Assembly: GCF_031202265.1 (NCBI RefSeq)
Contig: NZ_CP100604.1
Location: 496,001 to 560,000 of the forward strand
Length of the DNA stretch: 64,000 nucleotides
Direction of reading: 5' to 3'
Origin: Bradyrhizobium sp. Ash2021
Lineage (GTDB): Bacteria > Pseudomonadota > Alphaproteobacteria > Rhizobiales > Xanthobacteraceae
Shown here: one piece after another, positions 16,647 through 24,498 of the stretch
How the letters are laid out: every line of letters begins with the position of its first letter
Numbering within the stretch: the stretch's first letter is position 1
Made by a program: the position numbers and the translations under genes
Notes under the pieces: model-generated
Told to the model about the DNA's origin: nothing
Databases searched by the model: none
Seen by the model: the letters and a program-made list of their open reading frames with translations, nothing else

Positions 16647-16897
16647 TCAGCCTTCTCCCAGCCTGGAATCACGCCAAGGAACCACGCCAAGGCAGGTTCT
16701 GCGAATCTACCTTCAGGTGCAACCTGTTCCTGCCACAGGTGTTCCGTCGGAACAGTTAAGCGCTAGGTCAAATTCGCGTCATATGCATGGTTGTGAGCAG
16801 ACGGGATCGTGGGTGATAAAACGGCAAATCTTATCCGGCGCAAATTCTTGCAACAGGTGCGCCGGCCCGCCTTCGCAAGCGGCGCGACTGAGCTCGG

Positions 16898-17617
16898 TCA
16901 ATCGCTGAGATATTCCGGATGGCGCGCGCGAATCTGCGCGAGCTCGCTGAGCGTGCCCGACAGATGGGTCCGCAGATACTTCTGCGCCTCGTCGGGTTCG
17001 CCGGCGCCGATCGCTTTCGCAATCAGCTTGTGATGCCGGACGATATCCTGCGCCTTGCCGGGCGACGGCAGATGGAGCCGGCGCAGCCGGTCAATATGCC
17101 CGCTGCGGCTCTTCACCAGCACCCAGATGTCCTGCTTGTCGGAGGCCGCATAGAGCTGGGCATGAAACTCGTTGTCGGCGGCCATGAACTTTTCGAAGTC
17201 GCCGGCCTTGGCGAATTGCTGCTGCAGCGCAATGGTCCGGTTGAGGTGGGCGGCAACTGCGGCATCATGGCTGATGGCGAGCGCGCGCACGATTTCCAGC
17301 TCAACGGCCTGCCTCAGGAAATGCGCCTGCTGGGCCAGCCGCACATCGACCCGGCTGACCACGGTGGCGTATTGCGGGAAGACGTCGACCAGGCCCTCTT
17401 CCTCGAGCCGCATCAGCGCGTCGCGGATCGGCGTCGAGCTGACTCCGAACTGCTCCGCCAGCGCGGCGCGGGACAGTGGCGATCCCGGCGGCAATTCGAG
17501 TGAAATGATCATCCCGCGCAGGCGCTCGAATACTTGCGGCGCGGCCTGGCGGTCGCGGTCGAGCCGCCCGAGCGAGCGCTGGGCGGTGCGGCGGGAGGCG
17601 ACGCGCGGTGAGTCCAT
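16898..17617 (-). CDS. GntR-family repressor with FCD domain
   Basis: A 239-residue regulator. The N-terminal winged helix (~25-95: QVFERLRGMIISLELPPGSP, then RAALAEQFGVSSTPIRDALM) is typical of GntR. The C-terminal all-helical FCD domain (~100-225) has the metal/ligand-binding pattern NEFHAQLY and later HHKLI. Such proteins usually repress an adjacent catabolic operon until a small acid is bound. It is divergent from the transporter/dehydratase operon, and a 26-bp perfect palindrome between the two is the probable operator. The ligand is likely the operon's substrate or an intermediate (inference). Confidence 0.88.
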   Translation of the reverse strand: MDSPRVASRRTAQRSLGRLDRDRQAAPQVFERLRGMIISLELPPGSPLSRAALAEQFGVSSTPIRDALMRLEEEGLVDVFPQYATVVSRVDVRLAQQAHFLRQAVELEIVRALAISHDAAVAAHLNRTIALQQQFAKAGDFEKFMAADNEFHAQLYAASDKQDIWVLVKSRSGHIDRLRRLHLPSPGKAQDIVRHHKLIAKAIGAGEPDEAQKYLRTHLSGTLSELAQIRARHPEYLSD

Positions 17618-17650
17618 CAAACAGCCGTCGGATCGAAAGAGACTTGCATC

Positions 17651-17676
17651 AAATGCACTAATGCATTAGTGCATTT
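17651..17676. promoter_or_regulatory. 26-bp perfect palindromic operator
   Basis: The 26 bases are an exact self-complement: an AAATGCACTAATG half followed by its inverse CATTAGTGCATTT. It lies 33 bp upstream of the GntR gene start and 43 bp upstream of the substrate-binding protein start. That position suits a repressor that controls both directions. Confidence 0.8.
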
Positions 17677-17719
17677 CCGAAACCTCAAGTCAACAGGTTC
17701 CACCGCCGGAGGAAGCTCA

Positions 17720-18739
17720 ATGAACAGGATGATGTGGCGCAGTTGCGCAGGCGCCATCGCCGCACTCGGTGTCGCGCTGTCGGGTTTGCCGGCATCGGCG
17801 CAGCAGAAGACCGAGATTTCGCTGTCGCGGCAGCCCGGCATTTTCTACATGCCGACCCACATCATCGAGAAGCAGAAGCTGATCGAGAAGCACGCGGCGG
17901 CGCTCGGCGTGCCCGGCATCACCACCAAATGGATCACCTTCTCCGGCGGCGGGGCGCAGACCGATGCGCTGCTGGCCGGCGGCGTCGATATCCTCAACAC
18001 CGGGACCGGCAATCTGCTGCTGCTGTGGGACCGCACCCGCGGCGGCGTCAAGGGCATCGTCGCCTGCTCGGCGCAGCCGATGACGCTGATCAGCCGTGAC
18101 GCCAACATCAAGTCGATCAGGGATTTCGGCCCAGGCGACAAGATCGCGGTGCCGACCGTGAAGATTTCGACCCAGGCGATCGTATTGCAGATCGCGGCCG
18201 CCGAAGCCTTCGGCGCCGACCAATGGTCGAAGCTGGACGCCAACACCGTGCAACTCGGCCATCCCGACGCCTATGCGGCGCTGTCGAATTCGAAGCACGA
18301 GGTCCACAATCACTTCTCGATCCCGCCGTTCACGTTCCTCGAGATGACGAACGTGCCCGGCGCCCATGTGGTGCTCAATTCACCCGACGTGATGGGCGGG
18401 CCGCTCAGCCAGGCGCAGTTCTTCACCACAACAAAATTCGCAGACGCCAATCCTAAGATCATTCAGGCGGTGCGCGACGCCACCAAGGAGGCGCAGGACC
18501 TGATCCGCAACGACACCAGGACGGCGGTCGAGATCTACAAGGAAGTTACCGGCGACAAGACCAGCGTCGAGGATCTGTTGGCATGGCTCAAGGAACCCGG
18601 CATGATGGAGTGGAATCTCGAGCCGCAGGGCACGATGAAATTCGCGACCCATCTGTTCAAGACCGGGACGCTGAAAACCCAGCCCAAGGCGTGGACCGAT
18701 TATTATCTGCCGGTCGCGCACGACCTCAAGGGTAACTGA
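17720..18739 (+). CDS. NitT/TauT-family ABC transporter, substrate-binding protein
   Basis: A 339-residue periplasmic protein with a Sec signal peptide (MNRMMWRSCAGAIAALGVAL, cleavage likely after ASA at ~28). The mature part has the SsuA/TauA-like pattern, with GGGAQTDALLAGGVDILNTG near the N-terminus. GGAGGAAG precedes the ATG at 17720, which excludes the longer frame. It is the first gene of an operon with an ATPase, a permease and a sugar-acid dehydratase. The family normally carries nitrate, sulphonates, pyrimidine precursors or other small anions, so a sugar acid would be an unusual cargo. Confidence 0.87.
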   Translation: MNRMMWRSCAGAIAALGVALSGLPASAQQKTEISLSRQPGIFYMPTHIIEKQKLIEKHAAALGVPGITTKWITFSGGGAQTDALLAGGVDILNTGTGNLLLLWDRTRGGVKGIVACSAQPMTLISRDANIKSIRDFGPGDKIAVPTVKISTQAIVLQIAAAEAFGADQWSKLDANTVQLGHPDAYAALSNSKHEVHNHFSIPPFTFLEMTNVPGAHVVLNSPDVMGGPLSQAQFFTTTKFADANPKIIQAVRDATKEAQDLIRNDTRTAVEIYKEVTGDKTSVEDLLAWLKEPGMMEWNLEPQGTMKFATHLFKTGTLKTQPKAWTDYYLPVAHDLKGN

Positions 18740-18744
18740 CGCCG

Positions 18745-19509
18745 ATGGCCGCGCTCCTCGATGTCAGTGACGTAACGCTGCGCTACAAGACTTCCAGCGC
18801 GGTCGTTACCGCGACCGAGCGGGTCTCGTTCTCGGTCGATCGATCCGATCGCTTCGTGCTGCTCGGTCCCTCCGGCTGCGGCAAGTCGACTTTGCTGAAG
18901 GCGGTCGGCGGCTACATGACGCCGAGCGAAGGCAAGATGCGGATCTCGGGGCGTGAGATATCAGAGCCCGGCGCCGACCGGATGATGATCTTTCAGGAGT
19001 TCGACCAGTTGCTGCCGTGGAAGTCGGTGCTGGAAAACGTGATGTTTCCGCTGCTGATGACGCGGCGGCTGCCGCGCAAGGAAGCCGAAGCCCGCGCCCG
19101 CGCCTATATTGAGAAAGTCAGCCTCACCCGCGTCGTCGACAGCTATCCGCATACGCTGTCCGGCGGCATGAAGCAGCGCGTCGCGATCGCGCGCGGCATG
19201 GCGATGGAACCCGATATTCTCTTGATGGACGAGCCGTTCGCGGCGCTGGACGCGCTGACGCGGCGGACTTGCCAGGACGAATTGCTGCAGCTCTGGGCCG
19301 AAACCAAGTTCACCGTGCTGTTCGTCACCCATTCGATCGCGGAAGCGATCAAGATCGGGAACCGGATTCTGCTGTTGTCGCCGCATCCCGGCCGGGTCAA
19401 GGCCGAGGTCGTCGATGTCGATCAGATCTCGGGCGAGGACGGCAGCGCCGCCCGGCTGGAAAAGCAGATCCACGATCTGCTGTTCGCAGATACGGCGACC
19501 GCACATTAG
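18745..19509 (+). CDS. NitT/TauT-family ABC transporter, ATP-binding protein
   Basis: A 254-residue ATPase. Walker A is LLGPSGCGKSTLLKAV, the Q-loop follows in MIFQEFDQLLPW, the signature motif is LSGGMKQRVAIARGMA and Walker B is ILLMDEPFAALDALTR, followed by VTHSIAEAI with the switch histidine. It powers uptake with the neighbouring binding protein and permease. It starts 5 bp after the binding-protein stop, as expected within an operon. Confidence 0.9.
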   Translation: MAALLDVSDVTLRYKTSSAVVTATERVSFSVDRSDRFVLLGPSGCGKSTLLKAVGGYMTPSEGKMRISGREISEPGADRMMIFQEFDQLLPWKSVLENVMFPLLMTRRLPRKEAEARARAYIEKVSLTRVVDSYPHTLSGGMKQRVAIARGMAMEPDILLMDEPFAALDALTRRTCQDELLQLWAETKFTVLFVTHSIAEAIKIGNRILLLSPHPGRVKAEVVDVDQISGEDGSAARLEKQIHDLLFADTATAH

Positions 19510-19519
19510 GGAGCGCGCG

Positions 19520-20380
19520 ATGGGCGAAGCGAGAATTCTGCTGCGCGACGACGCCGCGGCAACGGCGGTTCCGGCGGAGGTCGAGCGCAAGCTGACTGTG
19601 CTGGAGCTGGTGTGGAACGACGGCTTCGTCCGCAAGGCCGCGATCATCATTTTTCTCGCGGTGGTATGGGAAGCCTACGGCGCGTTCCTCGACAATCCGC
19701 TGCTGTTCCCGACCTTCCATGACACCATCATCACGATGTTCGAAAAGGTGCGCGACGGCACCATTCCGTTGCGGGCATGGGCGTCGCTGAAAGTGCTGTT
19801 CATGGGGTATGGCGCCGGGATCGTGCTCGCCGCCATCTTCACCATTCTGGCGATCTCCACCCGGATCGGGACTGATTTCCTGGAAACCGTCACGGCGATG
19901 TTCAACCCGCTGCCGGCGATCGCGCTGCTGCCGCTGGCCCTGATCTGGTTCGGCCTCGGCAATGGCAGCCTCGTCTTCGTGCTGATCCATTCGGTGCTGT
20001 GGCCGGTCGCGCTCAACACCCATTCCGGCTTCAAGAGCGTATCGAATACGCTGCGCATGGTCGGCCGCAATTACGGCCTGCGCGGGCTGCCCTATGTCGC
20101 GCGGATCCTGATCCCGGCCGCGTTCGGCTCCATCCTCACCGGCCTGAAGATCGGCTGGGCGTTCGCTTGGCGCACACTGATCGCGGCCGAACTGGTGTTC
20201 GGCGTGTCGTCGGGGCAGGGCGGGCTCGGCTGGTTCATCTTCGAGAATCGCAACCTGCTGGACATTCCTGCCGTGTTCGCCGGCCTGTTGACGGTGATCG
20301 TGATCGGCCTGATCGTTGAAAACCTGATCTTCCGCACCATCGAACGCAACACCGTCCAGAAATGGGGCACCCAGTCATGA
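19520..20380 (+). CDS. NitT/TauT-family ABC transporter, permease
   Basis: A 286-residue inner-membrane protein with about six hydrophobic segments (for example AAIIIFLAVVWEAY, YGAGIVLAAIFTIL, VFAGLLTVIVIGLIV) and the coupling-helix EAA-type loop around NYGLRGLPYVARILIPAAFG. The ATG at 19520 follows the ATPase stop by 10 bp with GGGAG upstream. Its stop overlaps the next start as ATGA, implying translational coupling to the dehydratase and hence a shared substrate pathway. Confidence 0.88.
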   Translation: MGEARILLRDDAAATAVPAEVERKLTVLELVWNDGFVRKAAIIIFLAVVWEAYGAFLDNPLLFPTFHDTIITMFEKVRDGTIPLRAWASLKVLFMGYGAGIVLAAIFTILAISTRIGTDFLETVTAMFNPLPAIALLPLALIWFGLGNGSLVFVLIHSVLWPVALNTHSGFKSVSNTLRMVGRNYGLRGLPYVARILIPAAFGSILTGLKIGWAFAWRTLIAAELVFGVSSGQGGLGWFIFENRNLLDIPAVFAGLLTVIVIGLIVENLIFRTIERNTVQKWGTQS

Positions 20381-22116
20381 CCGGCAAGAACAAGACCCCC
20401 GAGCAACTCCGCAGCGCGCGCTGGTTTGCGCCCGACGATCTCCGCGCCTTCGGCCACCGCTCGCGCGCGATGCAGATGGGCTACGCGCCGGAGGAGTGGA
20501 AGGGCCGCCCCGTGATCGCGATCCTCAATACCTGGTCGGATGTGCAGCCCTGTCACATGCACTTCAAGACCCGGGTCGACGACGTCAAGCGCGGCATCCT
20601 GATGGCCGGCGGCTTTCCGGTCGAATTGCCGGCGCTGTCGCTGTCGGAATCGCTGCAGAAGCCGACCACCATGCTCTACCGCAATCTGCTGGCGATGGAC
20701 GCCGAGGAATTGCTGCGCGGCCATCCCGTCGATGGCGTGGTGCTGATGGGCGGCTGCGACAAGACCACGCCGGGCCTCTTGCTCGGCGCCACCAGCATGA
20801 ACCTGCCGACGATCTATCTTCCGGCGGGGCCGATGCTGCGCGGCAACTGGAAGGGCAAGACGCTGGGCTCCGGCTCGGACGCCTGGAAATACTGGGACGA
20901 GCGGCGCGCCGGCAAAATCTCCGACAAGGACTGGGTCGATGTCGAGGCCGGCATCGCCCGCAGCTACGGCACCTGCATGACCATGGGCACCGCCTCGACC
21001 ATGACCGCGATCGCCGAATCGATCGGCATGACGCTGCCTGGTGCGTCCTCGATTCCGGCCGCCGATGCGGGTCACATCCGCATGAGCTCGGAATGCGGCC
21101 GGCGCATCGTCGAGATGGTGTGGGAGGATCTGACCCCGCAAAAGATCCAGAGCCGCAAGGCGTTCGAGAACGCGATCACGGTGGCGATGGCAATGGGCTG
21201 TTCGACCAATGCGATCATCCATCTGATCGCGCAGGCGCGCCGCGCCGGCCAGGACATCGGGCTCGACGATTTCGAGATTGCCAGCCGCAAGGTGCCGGTG
21301 ATCGCCAATGTGCGGCCCAGTGGCGATACCTATCTGATGGAGGATTTCTTCTATGCCGGCGGATTGCCGGCGCTGATGAGCCGGATCAAGCCGCATCTGC
21401 ATCTCGATGCGATGACCGTGACCGGCAAGACGCTCGGCGAGAACATCGCGCGCGCCGAAGTCTACAATGATGACGTGATCCGCACGGTCGACAATCCGAT
21501 CTATGCCGAGGGTGCGCTCGCCGTGCTCCGGGGCAATCTCGCGCCGGATGGCTGCGTGATCAAACCCAGTGCCTGCGAGCGGCGTTTCCTCAAGCATACC
21601 GGGCCGGCTTTGGTGTTCGACGATTATCCCGCGATGAAGAAGGCGATCGACGATCCCGATCTCGACGTTACCGCCGACCATGTGCTGATCCTGCGCAACG
21701 CCGGCCCGCAGGGCGGCCCGGGCATGCCGGAATGGGGCATGCTGCCGATCCCGACCAAACTGGTGAAGCAGGGCGTGCGCGACATGGTTCGGCTGTCGGA
21801 CGCGCGGATGAGCGGCACCAGCTACGGCGCCTGCATCCTGCATGTGTCGCCGGAATCCTATATCGGCGGACCGCTGGCGCTGGTGCGCAACGGCGACCGC
21901 ATCACGCTCGATGTCGCTGCGCGCACCATCAATCTCGATGTGCCGGAGGCCGAACTGGCAAAACGCCGCGCCGAATGGAAGCAGCCGGAGCGCCGCTTCG
22001 AGCGCGGCTATGGCTGGATGTTCACCAGGCACATCAAACAGGCCAACGAAGGCTGCGACTTCGATTTTCTTGAAACCGGCTTTGGTGCGCCGGTCGGCGA
22101 GCCGTCGATTTATTGA
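20377..22116 (+). CDS. araC: L-arabonate dehydratase (IlvD/Edd family)
   Basis: A 579-residue Fe-S dehydratase. The three cluster ligands expected in this subfamily are present at Cys59 (DVQPCHMHF), Cys127 (GGCDKTTPG) and Cys200 (YGTCMTMGTAST), with Lys129 as the metal-binding lysine and the catalytic serine region in MSGTSYGACILHVSPES. Length and cysteine spacing match Rhizobium L-arabinonate dehydratase, which converts L-arabonate to 2-keto-3-deoxyarabonate; related enzymes accept D-fuconate, D-xylonate or galactonate. The first 4 bp overlap the permease stop. The symbol araC is the pathway name used in some alphaproteobacteria, not the E. coli regulator. Exact sugar acid is inferred. Confidence 0.85.
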   Translation: MTGKNKTPEQLRSARWFAPDDLRAFGHRSRAMQMGYAPEEWKGRPVIAILNTWSDVQPCHMHFKTRVDDVKRGILMAGGFPVELPALSLSESLQKPTTMLYRNLLAMDAEELLRGHPVDGVVLMGGCDKTTPGLLLGATSMNLPTIYLPAGPMLRGNWKGKTLGSGSDAWKYWDERRAGKISDKDWVDVEAGIARSYGTCMTMGTASTMTAIAESIGMTLPGASSIPAADAGHIRMSSECGRRIVEMVWEDLTPQKIQSRKAFENAITVAMAMGCSTNAIIHLIAQARRAGQDIGLDDFEIASRKVPVIANVRPSGDTYLMEDFFYAGGLPALMSRIKPHLHLDAMTVTGKTLGENIARAEVYNDDVIRTVDNPIYAEGALAVLRGNLAPDGCVIKPSACERRFLKHTGPALVFDDYPAMKKAIDDPDLDVTADHVLILRNAGPQGGPGMPEWGMLPIPTKLVKQGVRDMVRLSDARMSGTSYGACILHVSPESYIGGPLALVRNGDRITLDVAARTINLDVPEAELAKRRAEWKQPERRFERGYGWMFTRHIKQANEGCDFDFLETGFGAPVGEPSIY

Positions 22117-22120
22117 CCCC

Positions 22121-22198
22121 GTCATTCCGGGATGGTCCGAAGGACCAGACCCGGAATCTCGAGATTCCGGGTTCGCGCTTCGCGCGCCCCGGAATGAC
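22121..22198. repeat. REP-like palindrome (GTCATTCCGG family), copy 1
   Basis: An imperfect palindrome beginning GTCATTCCGGGATGG and ending CCCCGGAATGAC, with inner stems ATGGTCC/GGACCA and CCGGAATCTCGAGATTCCGG. It lies inside the operon between the dehydratase and RraA-like genes. A second copy is at 52375. Confidence 0.8.
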
Positions 22199-22219
22199 AA
22201 ACAAACCGGGATGAAGCAA

Positions 22220-22939
22220 ATGTCAAAACTCAGCGAAGCGACCCGTAACAAACTGAAGACCGTTTCCACCGCGACGGTGGCGACCGCGCTGTTCAAGCGC
22301 GGCTTTCGAATCCAGATGATCCAGGATGTACATCCGCTCGGCCCCGACCAGCCGACCCTGGTCGGTGAGGCCTTTACGCTGCGCTACATGCCGGCGCGCG
22401 AAGACCTCAACAAGTTAGAGGTGTTCCGCGACCGCGTCCATCCGCAGCGCAAGGCGATCGAGGATTGCCCGGTTGGCGCGGTGCTGGTCATGGATAGCCG
22501 GAAAGACGCCCGTGCAGCCTCCGCCGGCGCCATCCTGGTGACGCGATTGATGAAGCGTGGCTGTGCCGGTGTCATCACCGACGGCGGCTTTCGCGATTCC
22601 GCCGAGATCGCCAGGCTTGGCTTCCCCGCCTATCACCACCGGCCCAGCGCGCCGACCAACCTGACGCTGCATCAGGCGATCGAGATCAACGTGCCGATCG
22701 GCTGCGGCGACGCGCCGGTGTTTCCCGGCGATGTGATCCTTGGCGACAGCGACGGCGTGATCGTGATCCCCGCCCACCTTGCCGACGAGATTGCCGACGA
22801 GACCGTCGAGATGACCGCGTTCGAGGATTTCGTCACCGAGCAGGTGCAGAGCGGCCGCTCCATTCTCGGGCTCTATCCCGCGACCGATCCGCAGACGCTG
22901 GTCGATTTCGCAGCTTGGCGGAAGGCAAACAAGCGATAA
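22220..22939 (+). CDS. RraA / 4-hydroxy-4-methyl-2-oxoglutarate aldolase family protein
   Basis: A 239-residue protein. Family motifs include VGEAFTLRYMP and the active-site stretch AGVITDGGFRDSAEI with the Arg-Asp pair that binds pyruvate enolate and metal in HMG aldolases, then GCGDAPVFPGDVILGDSDGV. Family members cleave 4-hydroxy-2-oxo acids or decarboxylate oxaloacetate; true RraA instead inhibits RNase E. Position between a sugar-acid dehydratase and a semialdehyde dehydrogenase favours an enzyme acting on a 2-keto-3-deoxy acid. ATG at 22220 is chosen; ATG at 22211 is an alternative. Confidence 0.8.
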   Translation: MSKLSEATRNKLKTVSTATVATALFKRGFRIQMIQDVHPLGPDQPTLVGEAFTLRYMPAREDLNKLEVFRDRVHPQRKAIEDCPVGAVLVMDSRKDARAASAGAILVTRLMKRGCAGVITDGGFRDSAEIARLGFPAYHHRPSAPTNLTLHQAIEINVPIGCGDAPVFPGDVILGDSDGVIVIPAHLADEIADETVEMTAFEDFVTEQVQSGRSILGLYPATDPQTLVDFAAWRKANKR

Positions 22940-22995
22940 GGTCCCCGGAAACGGCGAGAAGTACACGACCGATCTAACGATAAAAGGAGCACGCC

Positions 22996-24438
22996 ATGCT
23001 GATGTTCAACAATCTGATCGACGGTGAATGGATTTCCGACGGCGCGCGGTCGCCCAACGTCAATCCGTCGGATACCAATGACGTTGTAGGCCAGGCCATA
23101 CGCGGCACCCGCGCGCAGGCCGATGCGGCGGTCGCCGCCGCCAAGGCGGCATTCCCGGCATGGTCGCGCGCGACGCCGCAGCTCCGCTACGACATCCTGA
23201 AAAAGGCCTCGGACGAGATCCTGGCGCGCAAGGATGAACTCGGCCGCCTGCTGTCGCGCGAGGAAGGCAAGACCCTGCCCGAGGGCATCGGCGAGGTCGC
23301 GCGCGCCGGACAGATTTTTGCGTTCTTCGCCGGCGAATGCCTGCGCATGGCCGGCGAGAAGCTGGCCTCGGTGCGCCCTGGCGTCGACATCGAGATCACC
23401 CGCGAGGGGCTCGGCGTCGTCGGTTTGATCACGCCGTGGAATTTCCCGATTGCCATTCCCGCCTGGAAGATCGCGCCGGCGCTGGCCTATGGCAACACCG
23501 TCGTGATCAAGCCCGCCGATCTGGTGCCGGGCTCGACCTGGGCGCTGGTCGATATCCTGCATCGCTCAGGCCTGCCGAAGGGCGTGCTCAATCTCGTGAT
23601 CGGCCGCGGCTCCGAGGTCGGCGCTGCGCTGCTCGAGCATCCCGATGTCGCGGCGATCAGCTTTACGGGGTCGGTCGCAACCGGCCACAAGGTTGCCGCT
23701 TCCTGCGTCGCGTCGCGGCCGATGAAGAAATTCCAGCTCGAGATGGGCGGCAAGAATCCGCTGGTCGTACTCGACGATGCGGATTTGAAGGTCGCGGTGG
23801 AGTGCGCCGCCAACAGCGCGTTCTTCTCCACCGGCCAGCGCTGCACCGCCGCCTCGCGGCTGATCGTCACCAAGGGCATTCACGACAAATTCGTCGCCGC
23901 TCTCGCCGAGCGCATCAGCGGGCTGAAGATCGATGACGCCGTGAAAGCCGGCACCGACATCGGCCCGGTGGTCGATCAAAGCCAGCTCGATCAGGACCTC
24001 AAATACCTCGCGATCGGCAAGGAAGAGGGCGCCAAGCTCGCTTTCGGCGGCGAGCGCCTCAAGCGCGACGCGCCCGGCTTCTACCTGCAGCCGGCGCTGT
24101 TCACCGAGGTGACCAACAATATGCGGATCGCGCGCGAGGAAATTTTCGGGCCGGTCGCGTCCGTCATTCGCGTCAACGATTATGCCGAAGCATTGGCCGT
24201 TGCCAACGACACCGAGTTCGGCCTGTCCGCTGGCATCTGCACCACCAGCCTGAAATATGCCAGCGACTTCAAGCGCAACGCGGAGGCCGGCATGGTGATG
24301 GTCAATCTGCCGATCGCCGGTGTCGACTATCACGTGCCGTTCGGCGGCCGGAAGGGCTCCAGCTTCGGACCGCGCGAACAGGGCAAATACGCGGCGGAAT
24401 TCTATACGACGGTCAAGACCGCCTACACGATGCCGTAG
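22996..24438 (+). CDS. Aldehyde dehydrogenase, probably alpha-ketoglutaric semialdehyde dehydrogenase
   Basis: A 480-residue NAD(P)-dependent dehydrogenase. Catalytic Cys283 lies in STGQRCTAAS, the general base Glu249 in LEMGGKNP and the Asn in TPWNFP. The C-terminal PFGGRKGSSFGPREQG is typical of KGSADH-type enzymes. These oxidise 2,5-dioxopentanoate to 2-oxoglutarate, the last step of the non-phosphorylative arabinose/xylose pathway, which fits the arabonate dehydratase upstream. AAAAGGAG precedes the ATG. Substrate is inferred from context, since the family also includes succinate semialdehyde dehydrogenases. Confidence 0.85.
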   Translation: MLMFNNLIDGEWISDGARSPNVNPSDTNDVVGQAIRGTRAQADAAVAAAKAAFPAWSRATPQLRYDILKKASDEILARKDELGRLLSREEGKTLPEGIGEVARAGQIFAFFAGECLRMAGEKLASVRPGVDIEITREGLGVVGLITPWNFPIAIPAWKIAPALAYGNTVVIKPADLVPGSTWALVDILHRSGLPKGVLNLVIGRGSEVGAALLEHPDVAAISFTGSVATGHKVAASCVASRPMKKFQLEMGGKNPLVVLDDADLKVAVECAANSAFFSTGQRCTAASRLIVTKGIHDKFVAALAERISGLKIDDAVKAGTDIGPVVDQSQLDQDLKYLAIGKEEGAKLAFGGERLKRDAPGFYLQPALFTEVTNNMRIAREEIFGPVASVIRVNDYAEALAVANDTEFGLSAGICTTSLKYASDFKRNAEAGMVMVNLPIAGVDYHVPFGGRKGSSFGPREQGKYAAEFYTTVKTAYTMP

Positions 24439-24498
24439 CCTGCTGGAGCGTCGCGCCATCTCTCTTCGTGAACTGGCTCCGCAAGAGCGGAGCGAGGC

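Noticed and set aside
20092..22296. A 734-codon open frame on the minus strand
   Set aside because: It lies antisense to the permease and the arabonate dehydratase, whose cluster cysteines, motifs and 4-bp overlaps are convincing. High-GC coding DNA often leaves the opposite strand open.
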